Assembly (NCBI GenBank): GCA_000437675.1
Contig: FR901769.1
Span: 1-33,428, forward strand
Length of the DNA stretch: 33,428 nucleotides
From: Prevotella sp. CAG:891
GTDB lineage: Bacteria > Bacteroidota > Bacteroidia > Bacteroidales > Bacteroidaceae
Reading direction: 5' to 3'
The notes beneath the pieces are model-generated. The model ran no database searches, was not told the origin of the DNA, and worked only from the letters and a program-made list of their open reading frames with translations. Positions within the stretch are counted from its first letter, which is position 1; each line of letters starts with the position of its first letter. Of this stretch, positions 7,446-18,040 are shown one piece after another. The translations under genes and the position numbers were made by a program.

Positions 7446-10400
7446 ATGCACAAATCACTTGTTCGTTTGTTTCTGACAGCCAGCCTTATGCTGGCATCTG
7501 CCGGGAGTGCATGGGCCATTAAGGCCAATCCGCGCCCTGTAGCAGTCAGACTCCCAGATGGTAGCACCTTGACTGTGCGCATTCATGGGGATGAAAATTT
7601 TAATTATGTAACGACGCTCGACGGATTTTTGGTTCAGCGTGACCGCGAGGGCTATTTTCGCTATGTAAGAGTGGACGAAAAAAATGCCCGACGGGTGATG
7701 ACCGCGCAGCGCGTTCACCCTAACGACCGTCGAACAGCTTCGGAAAAAGAGTTGCTCAAAACCCTTCAGCCCATCAATCGCATGGCCGATGCTTTCCGGC
7801 TGTTCGGACCGCGACCTGAACTTAAGTTGAAGGCACCCGAGCAGATACTCAATACGAAAAAAATGCGTCGAGTAAGGGCGTCGTCGGTTGCTGACGAGAG
7901 CAATTATCTGGTAATTATAGTGGAATATGCCGATGGTAAATTGAATTTCAATACGCTCGATTTTGAACGGTGGCTGAACGAACCCAATTATAGTGTGAAT
8001 GGTGGAACGGGCTCGGTTAAGGATTATTACCGCGATAATTCCATGAGCCAGTTTATTCCGCATTTTACTGTGCTGGGTCCTTACAAACTCGATCACGAAG
8101 AAACCTATTATGCGGCCAATAATCCCGAAACCGGTTCTGACGACAATCCGGAAGCTATGGTTATTGAAGCTGTACAGAAAGCCAAAGCAGAGCATCCGGA
8201 AATCAATTTTGCCAAGTTCGATAACGATGGCGATGGATTCATGGACAATGTAAACGTTATTTACTCGGGATATAGCGAAGCATCATCGGGCAACCCTGTG
8301 AATATGTGGCCACACTCTTATAACTTGAATGCCACTAATCGGGCGTTCCAAGTGGATGGAATAACGGTCAACAATTATGCAGTTTCGGCCGAACTGGTTG
8401 GTGCTGATGGTGCCGAAATGGATGGTATTGGTACGTTCGTTCATGAATTTGGCCATGTGTTAGGATTTTGCGATACTTACGACACCGACAGCTATAATGG
8501 CGGTATTGGTGTGGACCCGGGCGATTTTAGCCTGTATGCTTCGGGAAGTTATAATAATAATTCGCGCACTCCGCCTTACCTGATGGCTTTTGAGCGTCAA
8601 CAAATGGGCTGGCTCGACTTAACTCCCGTCAACAAGGCTGAAGATGTGACGTTGCTTCCTATCAATCAGAACGAGGCACGCTACATCGATGCACAGCCCG
8701 AACGCGACCTTTACACACAAGGCGGCGATTGGTTTGTACTCGAAAATCGCCAGAAAACGGGGTGGGATGCTTATATTCCGGCACATGGTTTGCTGGTTTA
8801 TCATTATGATTTTACCACCGAAAGCATTCAAAAGTATTGGAATGTTAATGGACCCAATAACAATGCGAACCATCGGTGTCTTTACATTGTACCGGCCGAC
8901 GGCGTCGATGATGCACTTACTCGTAAAGGCGATACTTATCCGGGCATTACGGGAACTACTGACTTTACCGATGAAACGCATCCTGAGGCACTGAGCTGGA
9001 CGGGCAACAAGTTGCGCACTCCCATTACGCGCATTACCGAGGATGAGAATGGCTTGATACATTTTTGTGTGAAAGGAGGAGTGGAAAATACGCCGTTTAT
9101 TCAAACTTTGCCTCCTGGCAGTGTAGGCGTTACGGCTGAAAGTATCGAGGTGGGAGCCCAGATTGTAAGTGGGGCAGATGCTGTGAAGGAAATGGGTTTT
9201 TGCTGGAGTACGACTAAGGAATTTCCTACTTGTGATGATGAACACGTAGCCTTGGAAAAGGCGGCTTCGGTGAATTATAAACTGACGAACTTGCAACCGG
9301 CAACACGTTACTATGTGCGTGCGTATATGACGCTTGGCGATGGTGCGGTGGTGTATGGAGCTTCCTTGCCCGTTAGAACAGAACACGAGCCTTTGCAGGC
9401 ACCCGGTGTGCTTGACTTTATGACTTGGGTGGATGGTGAACCTGACCGCTGGAAGGTAATTGACCGGAATGGTGATGGTACAACCTGGATTTACGATGAA
9501 GCAACGCGAGGCATGCTTTACCAGTTTGATTACTGGAATAATGCCGATGATTGGTTGGTTTCGGAAAAAATGCACATTCCCCAACGGGGCACGCTTTACT
9601 TTGTGCGTGGAGTAACTGACCCTAATTATGTGGAACGCTTGGAAGTGTATGTTTCGACCACGACACGCCGCCCCGAGGATTTTCATCTCGTAAAGTCTGT
9701 ATCGATAGCCGATCACTTCAACGAACAGTATGTTGAGGAGGTTGACCTTTCGGATTTTGCCGGTAAAGACGTGTATGTGGCTTTGGCTGTTAAGAGCGAA
9801 AAACTGCAAGGTATGCTGTGGATTTGGCAGGTAATGCTTACGAACCGCTTGGAAACTCCTGAAATAGTGCAGTTCACGGCTGTTGAGGGCGGACTTTACA
9901 GTGAATGGACCTCAGTTGACAACGCCAGTAAGTATTTCCTCGACTTTTACGAAGTGACTAATACTCCGAAGGAAGTTGTCGAATTCTTACCCGAAAAACG
10001 CATGGAAAACCTCAGTGGCGAGGTGGAAACGGGTACGGGATTTCTGCGTTTTATTTCGTCGAGCGAAGTGGAAACAAGCACCTTTGCTGATGGTATAACA
10101 GACTTGAAATTCCTTCTTTGTTCCGCAGGACCGCGAGGTACAACAACTTTCAGTGTCGAAGGTTCTGTGGATGGCACCGTATGGGAGCGCGTTGGCGAAC
10201 TTTACCGTATTTCGGTGTCGGATGCCGAGGGGTCGTTAATTGACTTGAAACGTAACCTTGCAGACAAACGTTACACCCGCTTGCGTTTTAAAACGGAATA
10301 TGGCGGTCGCGTGCTGACGTTGCGTAACCTTACTATCGGCTATACCGACGGCACTGTTTGGAATCCGTTGGCACAGGGAGGTGTAGATGGAACCTCAATG

Positions 10401-10745
10401 TTTATTGGTGAACAAACTCCTGGCGAATTTTTAAGTGGTAAAAAGTATGCTATTCAAGTGTATGCCGGCGATGGTTATTTGTTCTATGATGCCTCGGCTC
10501 CTGCTTTCTATCAGCATGGAGTGCAGGGCATTGGTGAAATACAGCGTGACCAACAGCCTACGCAACGTATGGCTCGCACTTTGTGTAAAGATGGTTGGGT
10601 TCGGTTGATAGGACTGACGCCCAACAAACCGGTTTCGCTTTATGCCACCGACGGACGTTTGCTCAAACGCTTTGTGCCCACTTCAACTGAAACTGCAGTT
10701 TATCTTGAAGGTTATCGGGGCATTGTGATAGGCAGACAGCCATAG
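7446..10745 (+). CDS. Secreted M6-family (immune inhibitor A-like) metalloprotease
   Basis: The chosen ATG gives 1099 residues and begins with a clean signal peptide ending ..SAGSAWA. A GTG 66 bp upstream would add 22 residues before that signal and is less likely. The zinc site HEFGHVLGFCD starts at about His333, matching the M6 pattern HExxHxxGxxD. An acidic, probably calcium-binding DNDGDG stretch precedes it. After the catalytic part (to about residue 560) come an FN3-like module (about 565-640), a jelly-roll resembling cleaved-adhesin or choice-of-anchor-J domains (about 650-780) and a second beta-sandwich (about 850-970). The end (VSLYATDGRLLKRF...) resembles a degenerate T9SS sorting domain. 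It should be an exported endopeptidase; the substrate is unknown. It sits between two other large secreted proteins on the same strand. Confidence 0.88.
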   Translation: MHKSLVRLFLTASLMLASAGSAWAIKANPRPVAVRLPDGSTLTVRIHGDENFNYVTTLDGFLVQRDREGYFRYVRVDEKNARRVMTAQRVHPNDRRTASEKELLKTLQPINRMADAFRLFGPRPELKLKAPEQILNTKKMRRVRASSVADESNYLVIIVEYADGKLNFNTLDFERWLNEPNYSVNGGTGSVKDYYRDNSMSQFIPHFTVLGPYKLDHEETYYAANNPETGSDDNPEAMVIEAVQKAKAEHPEINFAKFDNDGDGFMDNVNVIYSGYSEASSGNPVNMWPHSYNLNATNRAFQVDGITVNNYAVSAELVGADGAEMDGIGTFVHEFGHVLGFCDTYDTDSYNGGIGVDPGDFSLYASGSYNNNSRTPPYLMAFERQQMGWLDLTPVNKAEDVTLLPINQNEARYIDAQPERDLYTQGGDWFVLENRQKTGWDAYIPAHGLLVYHYDFTTESIQKYWNVNGPNNNANHRCLYIVPADGVDDALTRKGDTYPGITGTTDFTDETHPEALSWTGNKLRTPITRITEDENGLIHFCVKGGVENTPFIQTLPPGSVGVTAESIEVGAQIVSGADAVKEMGFCWSTTKEFPTCDDEHVALEKAASVNYKLTNLQPATRYYVRAYMTLGDGAVVYGASLPVRTEHEPLQAPGVLDFMTWVDGEPDRWKVIDRNGDGTTWIYDEATRGMLYQFDYWNNADDWLVSEKMHIPQRGTLYFVRGVTDPNYVERLEVYVSTTTRRPEDFHLVKSVSIADHFNEQYVEEVDLSDFAGKDVYVALAVKSEKLQGMLWIWQVMLTNRLETPEIVQFTAVEGGLYSEWTSVDNASKYFLDFYEVTNTPKEVVEFLPEKRMENLSGEVETGTGFLRFISSSEVETSTFADGITDLKFLLCSAGPRGTTTFSVEGSVDGTVWERVGELYRISVSDAEGSLIDLKRNLADKRYTRLRFKTEYGGRVLTLRNLTIGYTDGTVWNPLAQGGVDGTSMFIGEQTPGEFLSGKKYAIQVYAGDGYLFYDASAPAFYQHGVQGIGEIQRDQQPTQRMARTLCKDGWVRLIGLTPNKPVSLYATDGRLLKRFVPTSTETAVYLEGYRGIVIGRQP

Positions 10746-10912
10746 CATTACTGTTTAGTATTTTCACTGGTTAACAGCCACAATATAATGGGTAAGAGGA
10801 CAAAGAAACAGGGTGCGATAATTTGCGCTTATTCCGAAAACGCTTATTTTCAGTGCTTCTGTTTTTTGCCTCTCCTGCATAGCATCTGCTTTAAACGTAA
10901 AATTAAGGTACA

Positions 10913-13900
10913 ATGAAAAAGTTTCTATTTGCTTTGTGCTTTTTGTTCCCTTCGCTTCAGGTTGGAGCGCAAACTGGCGGACAAAAGACGCGTGCCAAAC
11001 ATATAACTCCTCCGCCTGCTGCTCAGGCTTTTGTCAAACAAAATGCTCAGCCCAAGGTTCTGAATGCTGATTTTAAACTTACGCTTTCGGGAGTGGATAA
11101 TAAGAAGGTGTCGGTCAGTTGGAACAACCCGGAACCTGTGAATGGAGTGTTCGACGACTTCGAAGCGCACCCCGATTTTGTAATCAATTCGCCGGGAACG
11201 GCTAATTGGCAGTATATCGATGCTGATAATCAAGAAACATACACTTGGACATTGGCAGACTTCCCCAATCAGGGGCAGCGTATGGCTTTCATCGTGTTCA
11301 ATCCTTCAAAAACATCGCCTTCGACTGCCGATTGGCCCGATATTAAGCCTTTTTCCGGACAAAAAATGCTTATCGACTTTACAGTCGACGGAGGAAATAA
11401 CGATTATCTGATTTCTCCCGAACTGAATTTCGATGAAGATTTTCAAGTGAGTTTCCGTGCCCGTAGCTATACAGAGAGTTATGGTAAGGAACGTTTCCGT
11501 GTGGGATATTCAACTACAGGAACGCGTCCCTCTGATTTTCGCTTTGTACAGAAGGGCGACTATGAGGAGGCTCCGGCTGCCTGGACTCTTTATGCTTACA
11601 CCATTCCCAAGGAGGCTCGATACGTTTGTATTAACTGCGTGTCGCACGAAGCATTTATGTTTATGCTCGACGATTTGTTTGTTGGTACGAACCAAATCCG
11701 TCCGAAGGCTCAACCCATGGCCGAGGGTAAGGTGAAACTGGCGGGCTTTAATTTGCTGCGCGATGGCGTGAAGGTGAATAAGGTTTTGCTAACCGAAACA
11801 AACTTTACCGACGAAGTGCCCGATTATGGCAGCTATGTTTATACCATTGAAGCGGTAATGACCGATGGAACAGTGGGTAAAACCACAGAACCGCTCAGTG
11901 TGGTGGTACCCGACATCCGTTTGCTGCCGTTCGAAGATAATTTTGATTCGGGTGTAATTGATCCTTCGCGATGGACCACACCTGTTGATGATAAAGGCAA
12001 TGATAACCTGTGGCGCAATGACTATTATCCATACGGTTTGGTTGATTGGTCAGCCTGTTATCCGTATTCGCGGATTGGCAATGATTATGCACAGAATTTG
12101 GTTACTACGGAATTGCGCACGCAGCAACCAGATAATACCTATTTGCGCTGCGAAGTTCGTTTGGACAATGACCCGAAACATACGGGAAACTTTTTGGCTA
12201 TTGAGATTTCGGCCGATGCCGGCAGAACCTGGCATACACTTGAGGATATTCCGAACGAGCAGGGCAGCTTTAATTGGCGTACTTACGAATTTGCTTTGTC
12301 GGATGCCTTGAAAGGTGCGAACTTTTTCTACGTGCGTTTCCGCGCACATGGCAACAATCCGTTCTATATCAACTATTGGTATGTTGATGATGTCAAGGTG
12401 TGGTGCCCCTCGACCGCTGTGGCTGACATTCTAACCACCTCGGGTGGAGAGGTTTTGCCGCATACTCGTGTCAGTCTGGTAGCCAATCATGGTGCGCGCT
12501 ATGAGGGTGTGACAGATGCTGCGGGTAAATTGCACTTTGACCGTTTGGAATACGGCACTTACGAAGTGCAGGCTGAAGCAGCAGGTTGCAATATGTTGCA
12601 AACAACCTGGGATTTCACTGCCACAGCATCGAACACGTTGAATTTGACACTGTTGCGTCCCGTTGTTTCGTGGAGTGAAATGAACTTGACAGCAGAACTT
12701 GCAGCAGAACAAATTGACACACGCACGCTGAAACTGACGAATAATGGCGATGGCGAATTGCAATGGAATTTGGAGCCGACGCTGCAAGTAGGCAGTGGTG
12801 ATGTATCGAAACGCTTCGAGGTGGGACAGACATTCGATGCTTCGGGCGATTTGCAATCGAGTGTGGCATTTGACGGCGAATTTTTCTATACTACATCGAA
12901 CTACCAGTTAGGAAAATTCTACAAGTATAGCCGCGAAGGACGCTTTATTGAAGAGTTCTCTGTTCCGGGTATGTATTTCAAACTTTACGATTTAGCTTAC
13001 GATGGTACTTACTTTTACGGTTCAGACCTTACGAATACGGTATTCGAGCTTGATTTGCGAAACAAGCGTTTGATTCGCGAATTTAAGGTTAAAAACAAAC
13101 CTAAGCTTACGATTACGCACATGGCTTACGACCCACGCAACGATGAATTTTGGGTGGGCGACTGGACACATATCGGACGTATTGACCGCGAAGGTAATGT
13201 CAAAGTCGACTTTTTCAGTATAGACGATCAGTCGGCCAATATCGGCGTGATTGGTTCGGCGTTCGACAATGTAACACCGGGTGGTCCGTATTTGTGGCTC
13301 AGCAATTTAAATTCGTCGGGCTATAATAAGATTGATAAGGTGCAACTGTTGCAGTACGATCTGAACAATCGTCGACTGACAGCCGTTGAACACACTGCAA
13401 CCGATGTTCCCGGCTATAAAACGGGTGTGCTTGAAATGCCCAATAATTTGGGTGGCATAGAACTGACCACACAGCTTGTGTCGGGCCAACTTACGATGGT
13501 TGGTATCCTGCAACAGTCGCCGGCGCGCATTTTCACTTACCGTATGGCCGATTTCGATAACTGGTACAGCATTCAGCCCATGGCCGGAACGCTCAAAGCG
13601 GGTGAGGAAACCGAAGTCAAGGTGCAGTTTGATATGCGTAAAGCAAAGAAAAATGACCGACTGACAACAACGCTGGCATTCCATTCGATTCCTGAACTCC
13701 GTCAGGAACAAACATTGAAGCTCCATGCCAATGTGGTCAGCGATGCAGACGCTCCACGTCCGACTGCTCTGAAGGCAGTTGCTATGGAAGCCGAAAATGG
13801 GGTGAAACTTACTTGGCAAGCTGCTACCGGTAGCAACCCAACGGCTTACAAAGTGTTCCGCGACAGTGTAGAAACAGCTACTGTGGCAGAGCCTTCGTTT

Positions 13901-16900
13901 ACCGACAAACAATTATTGCGCGGAACATATTGCTATGCAGTGCAAGCGGTTTATGGCGAAAAAGTTTCGGCACTTACCGACACGGTTTCGGCATCGGTAA
14001 AAGTGGGTGCACCTTATTTTGCTCCAACAGCTTTACAAGCAAAAGTAGAGGCAAACAATTTGGTGAAACTGCAGTGGAAACAGCCCGATTCGCAGTTGCA
14101 TACCGATGCCCGATTGCGCTGGGATGATGGCGTGAATGCTGATGCCGTCGGTTTGTCGGATGGAGGTTATTTTTATGCAGGTGTGGCCTTTGATGCCAAC
14201 GACCTCGAAGCTTACCGCGGTATGCGATTCGACCGTGTAGATGTGTTTGTCAAACAACGTTGTCAATCGCTTTCGCTTAAGATTTATAAAGACGGAAAGT
14301 CTGTGCTTTCGCAGCGTGTTGCCACTGAAGCCCTGAATTATGGCGAGTTCAATACCATTGAGCTTAAGGAACCGCTTTCAATAGAGCGTGGTTGCCATTA
14401 TATTGTGGCATTCCTCGTAGCTCATGAACCCGGTGTGCTTCCATTGGGTATTAGTAAGGGAAAAACGGTTGAAGGCAAGAGCAATTTGATGTCTGAGGAC
14501 GGAAAGAACTGGTATCCGGCTTCGTATGTAGGTTTTGCCGAATCGAATTTCAATGTAGCAGTTCATCTCACTCCCGACGAAAGTTATCAGGAGGAACGTC
14601 CTTCCGGTTTCAGTGTGGTGCGCAACGGACAAAACATAGGCACTACTACTGACTTGAACTTTACCGATCGCTTGACCGAGGCTGGTACATACACGTATCA
14701 GGTGATTTCGCATTATGCCGGTGCGCACGCATCGTTGCCTTCAACATCGGTTGAGGCTAAGATAATCAATTTGGGTACGCCTATAGCTCCGGCTCAGGTA
14801 ACTGCGTATTTGCGTCGCAATAGTCAAGTGGAACTCCACTGGTCGTTGCCCTTGGCCGATACGCCCGAAATACCTGTTGACCTTACCACTGCTGCCGGAG
14901 TATCGCCTCAGGGTAAACCGGAATTTGTCAGCCAATTCCGTGGTGCGCGAACCGGTGAAATGGGCATAGCCTCAGATGGCAAGTACATTTACACTACCCG
15001 TCATACAGCCCCCGGCATTATTAACCGCTACACGTTGCAGGGAGTGTTTGACGAAAGTTTCAAAGTGACAGACCAGACAGACAATGGTTTCCTTAATTTA
15101 GCCTACGATGGTCAGCACTTTTACGCTACGGCTAAAAACAGCAATCTATACGAAATTGACATGGAGCAAAAGCGTGTGGTGCAAACCATGTCAGTGTCGG
15201 AAATAGCCAGACACCTGGCATACATTCCCGAACTCGATGGCGGACGCGGTGGCTTTGAAACCGGCGACTGGGAAACGTCTATTTACGTTTCGAAAAAGGG
15301 TGCTAAATTAGCCGATGGCCCCGTGCTGAAGGGTGCGGCCGGATCGGCCTGTCACAACGGAGTGCTTTATACTTTTGAACAAGGCTATGAACGGCCGTAT
15401 GAACTGTGTGCACGCAATTTGGCTACGGGCGAAATGTTGTGGCATGCTCCTATCACCGATTGGACTGCAATTAAGCCTTTGGCCGGTGCAAGTGCCGGAG
15501 GTATGTCGGTATTGACCACAGACGAGGGCTTACAGTTACTCTGTGTGGCTTTGCAGGAATCCGGCGGAACGCGCTTTGTATTCCTTGACTTGGGTTCGGT
15601 AAAGGGATTGGCAGGTTACAATGTATTCCGCAACGGCCAAAAGGTGAATACCGAACTGCTTGCTACCCGACGATTTGCTGAAACATTGAACGAACCAGGT
15701 GATTATACCTACCAGATTCAGACGCAATATGTCGACGGAACAGTATCTCCGCTTTCGTCGTTGGCAAAGGTCACGGTCATTCCATCAGTTCAAGGTGAGG
15801 CTCCGACAAATGTCAAAGCACGTATGACCTCAGAAGGTTATAATGTGAACGTATCGGTGGTTGACCCGACAACGCTTGGAGCCGATGTTTACCAGAGCTT
15901 CGAAAATGCGATGCCTGATGAATTACAGATAAAAGGTTTTGCTGTAACCGCCACTGATGCTTATCATGGTGACAAGGCTTTGCAGGCAGCAGTCGAAACG
16001 CAGTGCGAACTGATTATTCCTGTGAACAAGGAGTATGAAGCAGCGTTTAACTTGAGTTTTGCCGCACGTAACCTTAATGATGCCGAGGGATACGGAACGA
16101 TTCAGGTTCTGACATCATCCGCAACAGCTGTTGAGGCCGACTTCATAGCACTGGCTACCATTCGTACGAATGAAAACTGGCAACGCTTCAGCTTGGCAAT
16201 TCCTGCAACTACGCACTACGTGGCCTTGCGTTGTCCCGTAGCTTATGCTGCCCAACTCATTGATGCTGTGAGCATTCACAGTTCAGAGTTAGGACAGATT
16301 TATGGTTATGACGTGATGCGCAACGACCGTCAGTTGAACAATGAACCGTTTGAGGGCATTTCGTTTACCGATCATAATTTGTTGCCAGGCACCTATACTT
16401 ACAAAGTGAGGGCTTACTACGACAATGCGTCGGTTAGCGAATGGAGTGAACCTGTTGAAGTAGCAGTGAATTATTCCAACGGCAATCAAACTCCCGGTCC
16501 GCTCACGGTGACTCCAGAAACCGAAGGCAACCGTTTGTGCTGGAGTGCACCGGCCTTGTCGGGAATGAAGGAACTCCGCTGGCACAATGGAGTCAGTGCG
16601 GGTGCTGCAGGTTTACCCAATGGAGGTGCCTATTTTGCCGGAGTGCAGTGGGACGCAGCCGACCTGCAAGCCTATGCTTCGCTTTCGATTTCCGAGGTGG
16701 GATTTTTCGTAAATCAAATACCAGATGTACTCTTCGTACAGCTTTACGAAGGAGGCGAATTGGTGTTCGAAAAGTATGTTTCGAATTTGAAACAGAATGC
16801 CATGAACGTGGTGAAACTCGATAAGCCTTTGCGCATCAATGCCGAAAAGTCACTTCGGGCTGTGGTTTACGTTGAACACAACAGCATCACAGTGCCTTTA

Positions 16901-17491
16901 GGCTATGACGACGGACCGGCTAAAACTGGACGTGGCGATTTGTATTCACCCGATGGGCAAACATGGTCAACACTGAGCGATAATGACATTGATGGCAACT
17001 GGAACATAACTTTGGGATTGAGAGCCTATGCTGCTGATTCGCAAAATGAACCGGAAATGGTTTCGACTTTTGCGCAAACTGAACGTTACCGCTCGACACC
17101 GAAAGTGGCAAGTGTGAATAAGAACCAAGCGAAATATGTTCCGCGAGCAGTTCCTTTCGACACGCCCAATGCTGCCTCATCTTATTTTGCCGGATATAAT
17201 GTATACTGTAATGGTCAGTTGCTCAATGCACAGCCGTTAGGCGTGGATTGTCTGGATTATATTGACAAGAAAACGCATACGGGTCGTTATTGGGAGTACC
17301 AAGTGAAGGCAATTTATCCGGGCAATGTGGAAGTGGGCGGAAACTTGGTTCGTGTGGTCAACACAGGCATTGCAGATTCTTTGGCCGATGAGGCTGATGA
17401 GGATTCTCCCGTCTACGACTTGCGCGGTGTTCGTGTTGACAAGAATTACCATGGACCGGTTGTCAAGAAGGGCAAAAAGTTTATCCGTTAG
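10913..17491 (+). CDS. Giant secreted mosaic protein (adhesin-like)
   Basis: The protein has 2192 residues with a signal peptide ending ..LQVGAQ. Visible modules, approximately in order: two jelly-rolls like choice-of-anchor J/cleaved-adhesin domains (80-255 and 337-500), a carboxypeptidase-regulatory-like fold (503-560), a propeller-like region with repeated 'AFDG.FFYTT' and 'AYDGTYFYGSD' strands (650-880), an FN3-like module (948-1030), a module containing 'LRWDDGVNADAVGL' (1068-1220), a second propeller-like region (1342-1563), another jelly-roll-like region (1659-1790), a second copy of the LRW module (1889-2040) and a short basic tail (YDLRGVRVD...KKGKKFIR). No catalytic site is seen, so binding is the most likely role. 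Base use matches the two upstream secreted genes. Function is inferred from architecture only. Confidence 0.82.
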   Translation: MKKFLFALCFLFPSLQVGAQTGGQKTRAKHITPPPAAQAFVKQNAQPKVLNADFKLTLSGVDNKKVSVSWNNPEPVNGVFDDFEAHPDFVINSPGTANWQYIDADNQETYTWTLADFPNQGQRMAFIVFNPSKTSPSTADWPDIKPFSGQKMLIDFTVDGGNNDYLISPELNFDEDFQVSFRARSYTESYGKERFRVGYSTTGTRPSDFRFVQKGDYEEAPAAWTLYAYTIPKEARYVCINCVSHEAFMFMLDDLFVGTNQIRPKAQPMAEGKVKLAGFNLLRDGVKVNKVLLTETNFTDEVPDYGSYVYTIEAVMTDGTVGKTTEPLSVVVPDIRLLPFEDNFDSGVIDPSRWTTPVDDKGNDNLWRNDYYPYGLVDWSACYPYSRIGNDYAQNLVTTELRTQQPDNTYLRCEVRLDNDPKHTGNFLAIEISADAGRTWHTLEDIPNEQGSFNWRTYEFALSDALKGANFFYVRFRAHGNNPFYINYWYVDDVKVWCPSTAVADILTTSGGEVLPHTRVSLVANHGARYEGVTDAAGKLHFDRLEYGTYEVQAEAAGCNMLQTTWDFTATASNTLNLTLLRPVVSWSEMNLTAELAAEQIDTRTLKLTNNGDGELQWNLEPTLQVGSGDVSKRFEVGQTFDASGDLQSSVAFDGEFFYTTSNYQLGKFYKYSREGRFIEEFSVPGMYFKLYDLAYDGTYFYGSDLTNTVFELDLRNKRLIREFKVKNKPKLTITHMAYDPRNDEFWVGDWTHIGRIDREGNVKVDFFSIDDQSANIGVIGSAFDNVTPGGPYLWLSNLNSSGYNKIDKVQLLQYDLNNRRLTAVEHTATDVPGYKTGVLEMPNNLGGIELTTQLVSGQLTMVGILQQSPARIFTYRMADFDNWYSIQPMAGTLKAGEETEVKVQFDMRKAKKNDRLTTTLAFHSIPELRQEQTLKLHANVVSDADAPRPTALKAVAMEAENGVKLTWQAATGSNPTAYKVFRDSVETATVAEPSFTDKQLLRGTYCYAVQAVYGEKVSALTDTVSASVKVGAPYFAPTALQAKVEANNLVKLQWKQPDSQLHTDARLRWDDGVNADAVGLSDGGYFYAGVAFDANDLEAYRGMRFDRVDVFVKQRCQSLSLKIYKDGKSVLSQRVATEALNYGEFNTIELKEPLSIERGCHYIVAFLVAHEPGVLPLGISKGKTVEGKSNLMSEDGKNWYPASYVGFAESNFNVAVHLTPDESYQEERPSGFSVVRNGQNIGTTTDLNFTDRLTEAGTYTYQVISHYAGAHASLPSTSVEAKIINLGTPIAPAQVTAYLRRNSQVELHWSLPLADTPEIPVDLTTAAGVSPQGKPEFVSQFRGARTGEMGIASDGKYIYTTRHTAPGIINRYTLQGVFDESFKVTDQTDNGFLNLAYDGQHFYATAKNSNLYEIDMEQKRVVQTMSVSEIARHLAYIPELDGGRGGFETGDWETSIYVSKKGAKLADGPVLKGAAGSACHNGVLYTFEQGYERPYELCARNLATGEMLWHAPITDWTAIKPLAGASAGGMSVLTTDEGLQLLCVALQESGGTRFVFLDLGSVKGLAGYNVFRNGQKVNTELLATRRFAETLNEPGDYTYQIQTQYVDGTVSPLSSLAKVTVIPSVQGEAPTNVKARMTSEGYNVNVSVVDPTTLGADVYQSFENAMPDELQIKGFAVTATDAYHGDKALQAAVETQCELIIPVNKEYEAAFNLSFAARNLNDAEGYGTIQVLTSSATAVEADFIALATIRTNENWQRFSLAIPATTHYVALRCPVAYAAQLIDAVSIHSSELGQIYGYDVMRNDRQLNNEPFEGISFTDHNLLPGTYTYKVRAYYDNASVSEWSEPVEVAVNYSNGNQTPGPLTVTPETEGNRLCWSAPALSGMKELRWHNGVSAGAAGLPNGGAYFAGVQWDAADLQAYASLSISEVGFFVNQIPDVLFVQLYEGGELVFEKYVSNLKQNAMNVVKLDKPLRINAEKSLRAVVYVEHNSITVPLGYDDGPAKTGRGDLYSPDGQTWSTLSDNDIDGNWNITLGLRAYAADSQNEPEMVSTFAQTERYRSTPKVASVNKNQAKYVPRAVPFDTPNAASSYFAGYNVYCNGQLLNAQPLGVDCLDYIDKKTHTGRYWEYQVKAIYPGNVEVGGNLVRVVNTGIADSLADEADEDSPVYDLRGVRVDKNYHGPVVKKGKKFIR

Positions 17492-17570
17492 CTCTCGAAC
17501 GATGGGGTCCGATATGGATGTGTCCTTATCGTAGCCCGATGAGTCAGGATTAACAAAATGATACTATACG

Positions 17571-17625
17571 AACGAAGCGTTGAAACTATGCTGTTTTTGC
17601 TAGTATTCAACGCTTCGTTTTATTG
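17571..17625 (+). terminator. Strong rho-independent terminator after the giant gene
   Basis: AACGAAGCGTTGAA (17571-17584) is perfectly inverted at 17606-17619, giving a 14-bp stem with a 21-nt loop and a TTTATT tail. It lies 80 bp after the stop codon of the 2192-residue protein. Confidence 0.88.
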
Positions 17626-17661
17626 GCTATTATGAGTGGCCTATATTTCAATGATAAGTAG

Positions 17662-17834
17662 GTGTTCAAAATTATTTTTACATTTGAATTGCGTTATTGT
17701 GCCGTAGTTGTTTGTTCTGTGCGAAGGAGCATAGCGGGCTATGTGACTGAGCGCAGGGCAAACAAATGCGGTGCAAGAACGTAATGCAAAGTAAAAATAC
17801 TTCGATAGGAATTATATAAAATAATTTTGAACAC
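17662..17834. mobile_element. MITE-like 173-bp hairpin element A
   Basis: A 17-bp perfect terminal inverted repeat, GTGTTCAAAATTATTTT (17662-17678), recurs inverted at 17818-17834. The interior also folds back on itself imperfectly, 17690-17722 against about 17753-17790. At its centre lie GAAGGAG (17723-17729), the stem CATAG-CGGG-CTATG (17730-17743), GACTGA (17745-17750) and AGGGCAAA (17755-17762). It has no ORF, so if mobile it would depend on a transposase elsewhere. No clear target duplication was seen. The same central motifs occur in the element at 30843-31037. Confidence 0.75.
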
Positions 17835-18040
17835 TTATAAAGAAGTTCGTGAAGTATAGCACCCATCATAACGTGCAGTATGGTTGCATTACGCGCTGAG
17901 GCAGCCGCGTGGTGCAGAGGGGTTAGTTGCCGAAATAATCTTTTTCTTTGTTTGATTACAAAGTTTAAACTTATTTCGGGCCATTATAAGCAAAAAAACA
18001 AATACTTTTGTATGTTACTAATGATTCGAAATTATTATGT

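Noticed and set aside
8619..9809. 396-codon minus-strand ORF inside the M6 protease gene
   Set aside because: It lies antisense to a gene with a confirmed zinc site; the product is rich in Ile/His/Arg as expected from reverse reading.
17662..17834. Simple rho-independent terminator
   Set aside because: The arms are terminal and 173 bp apart, a real terminator lies just upstream, and the core motifs recur in element B.
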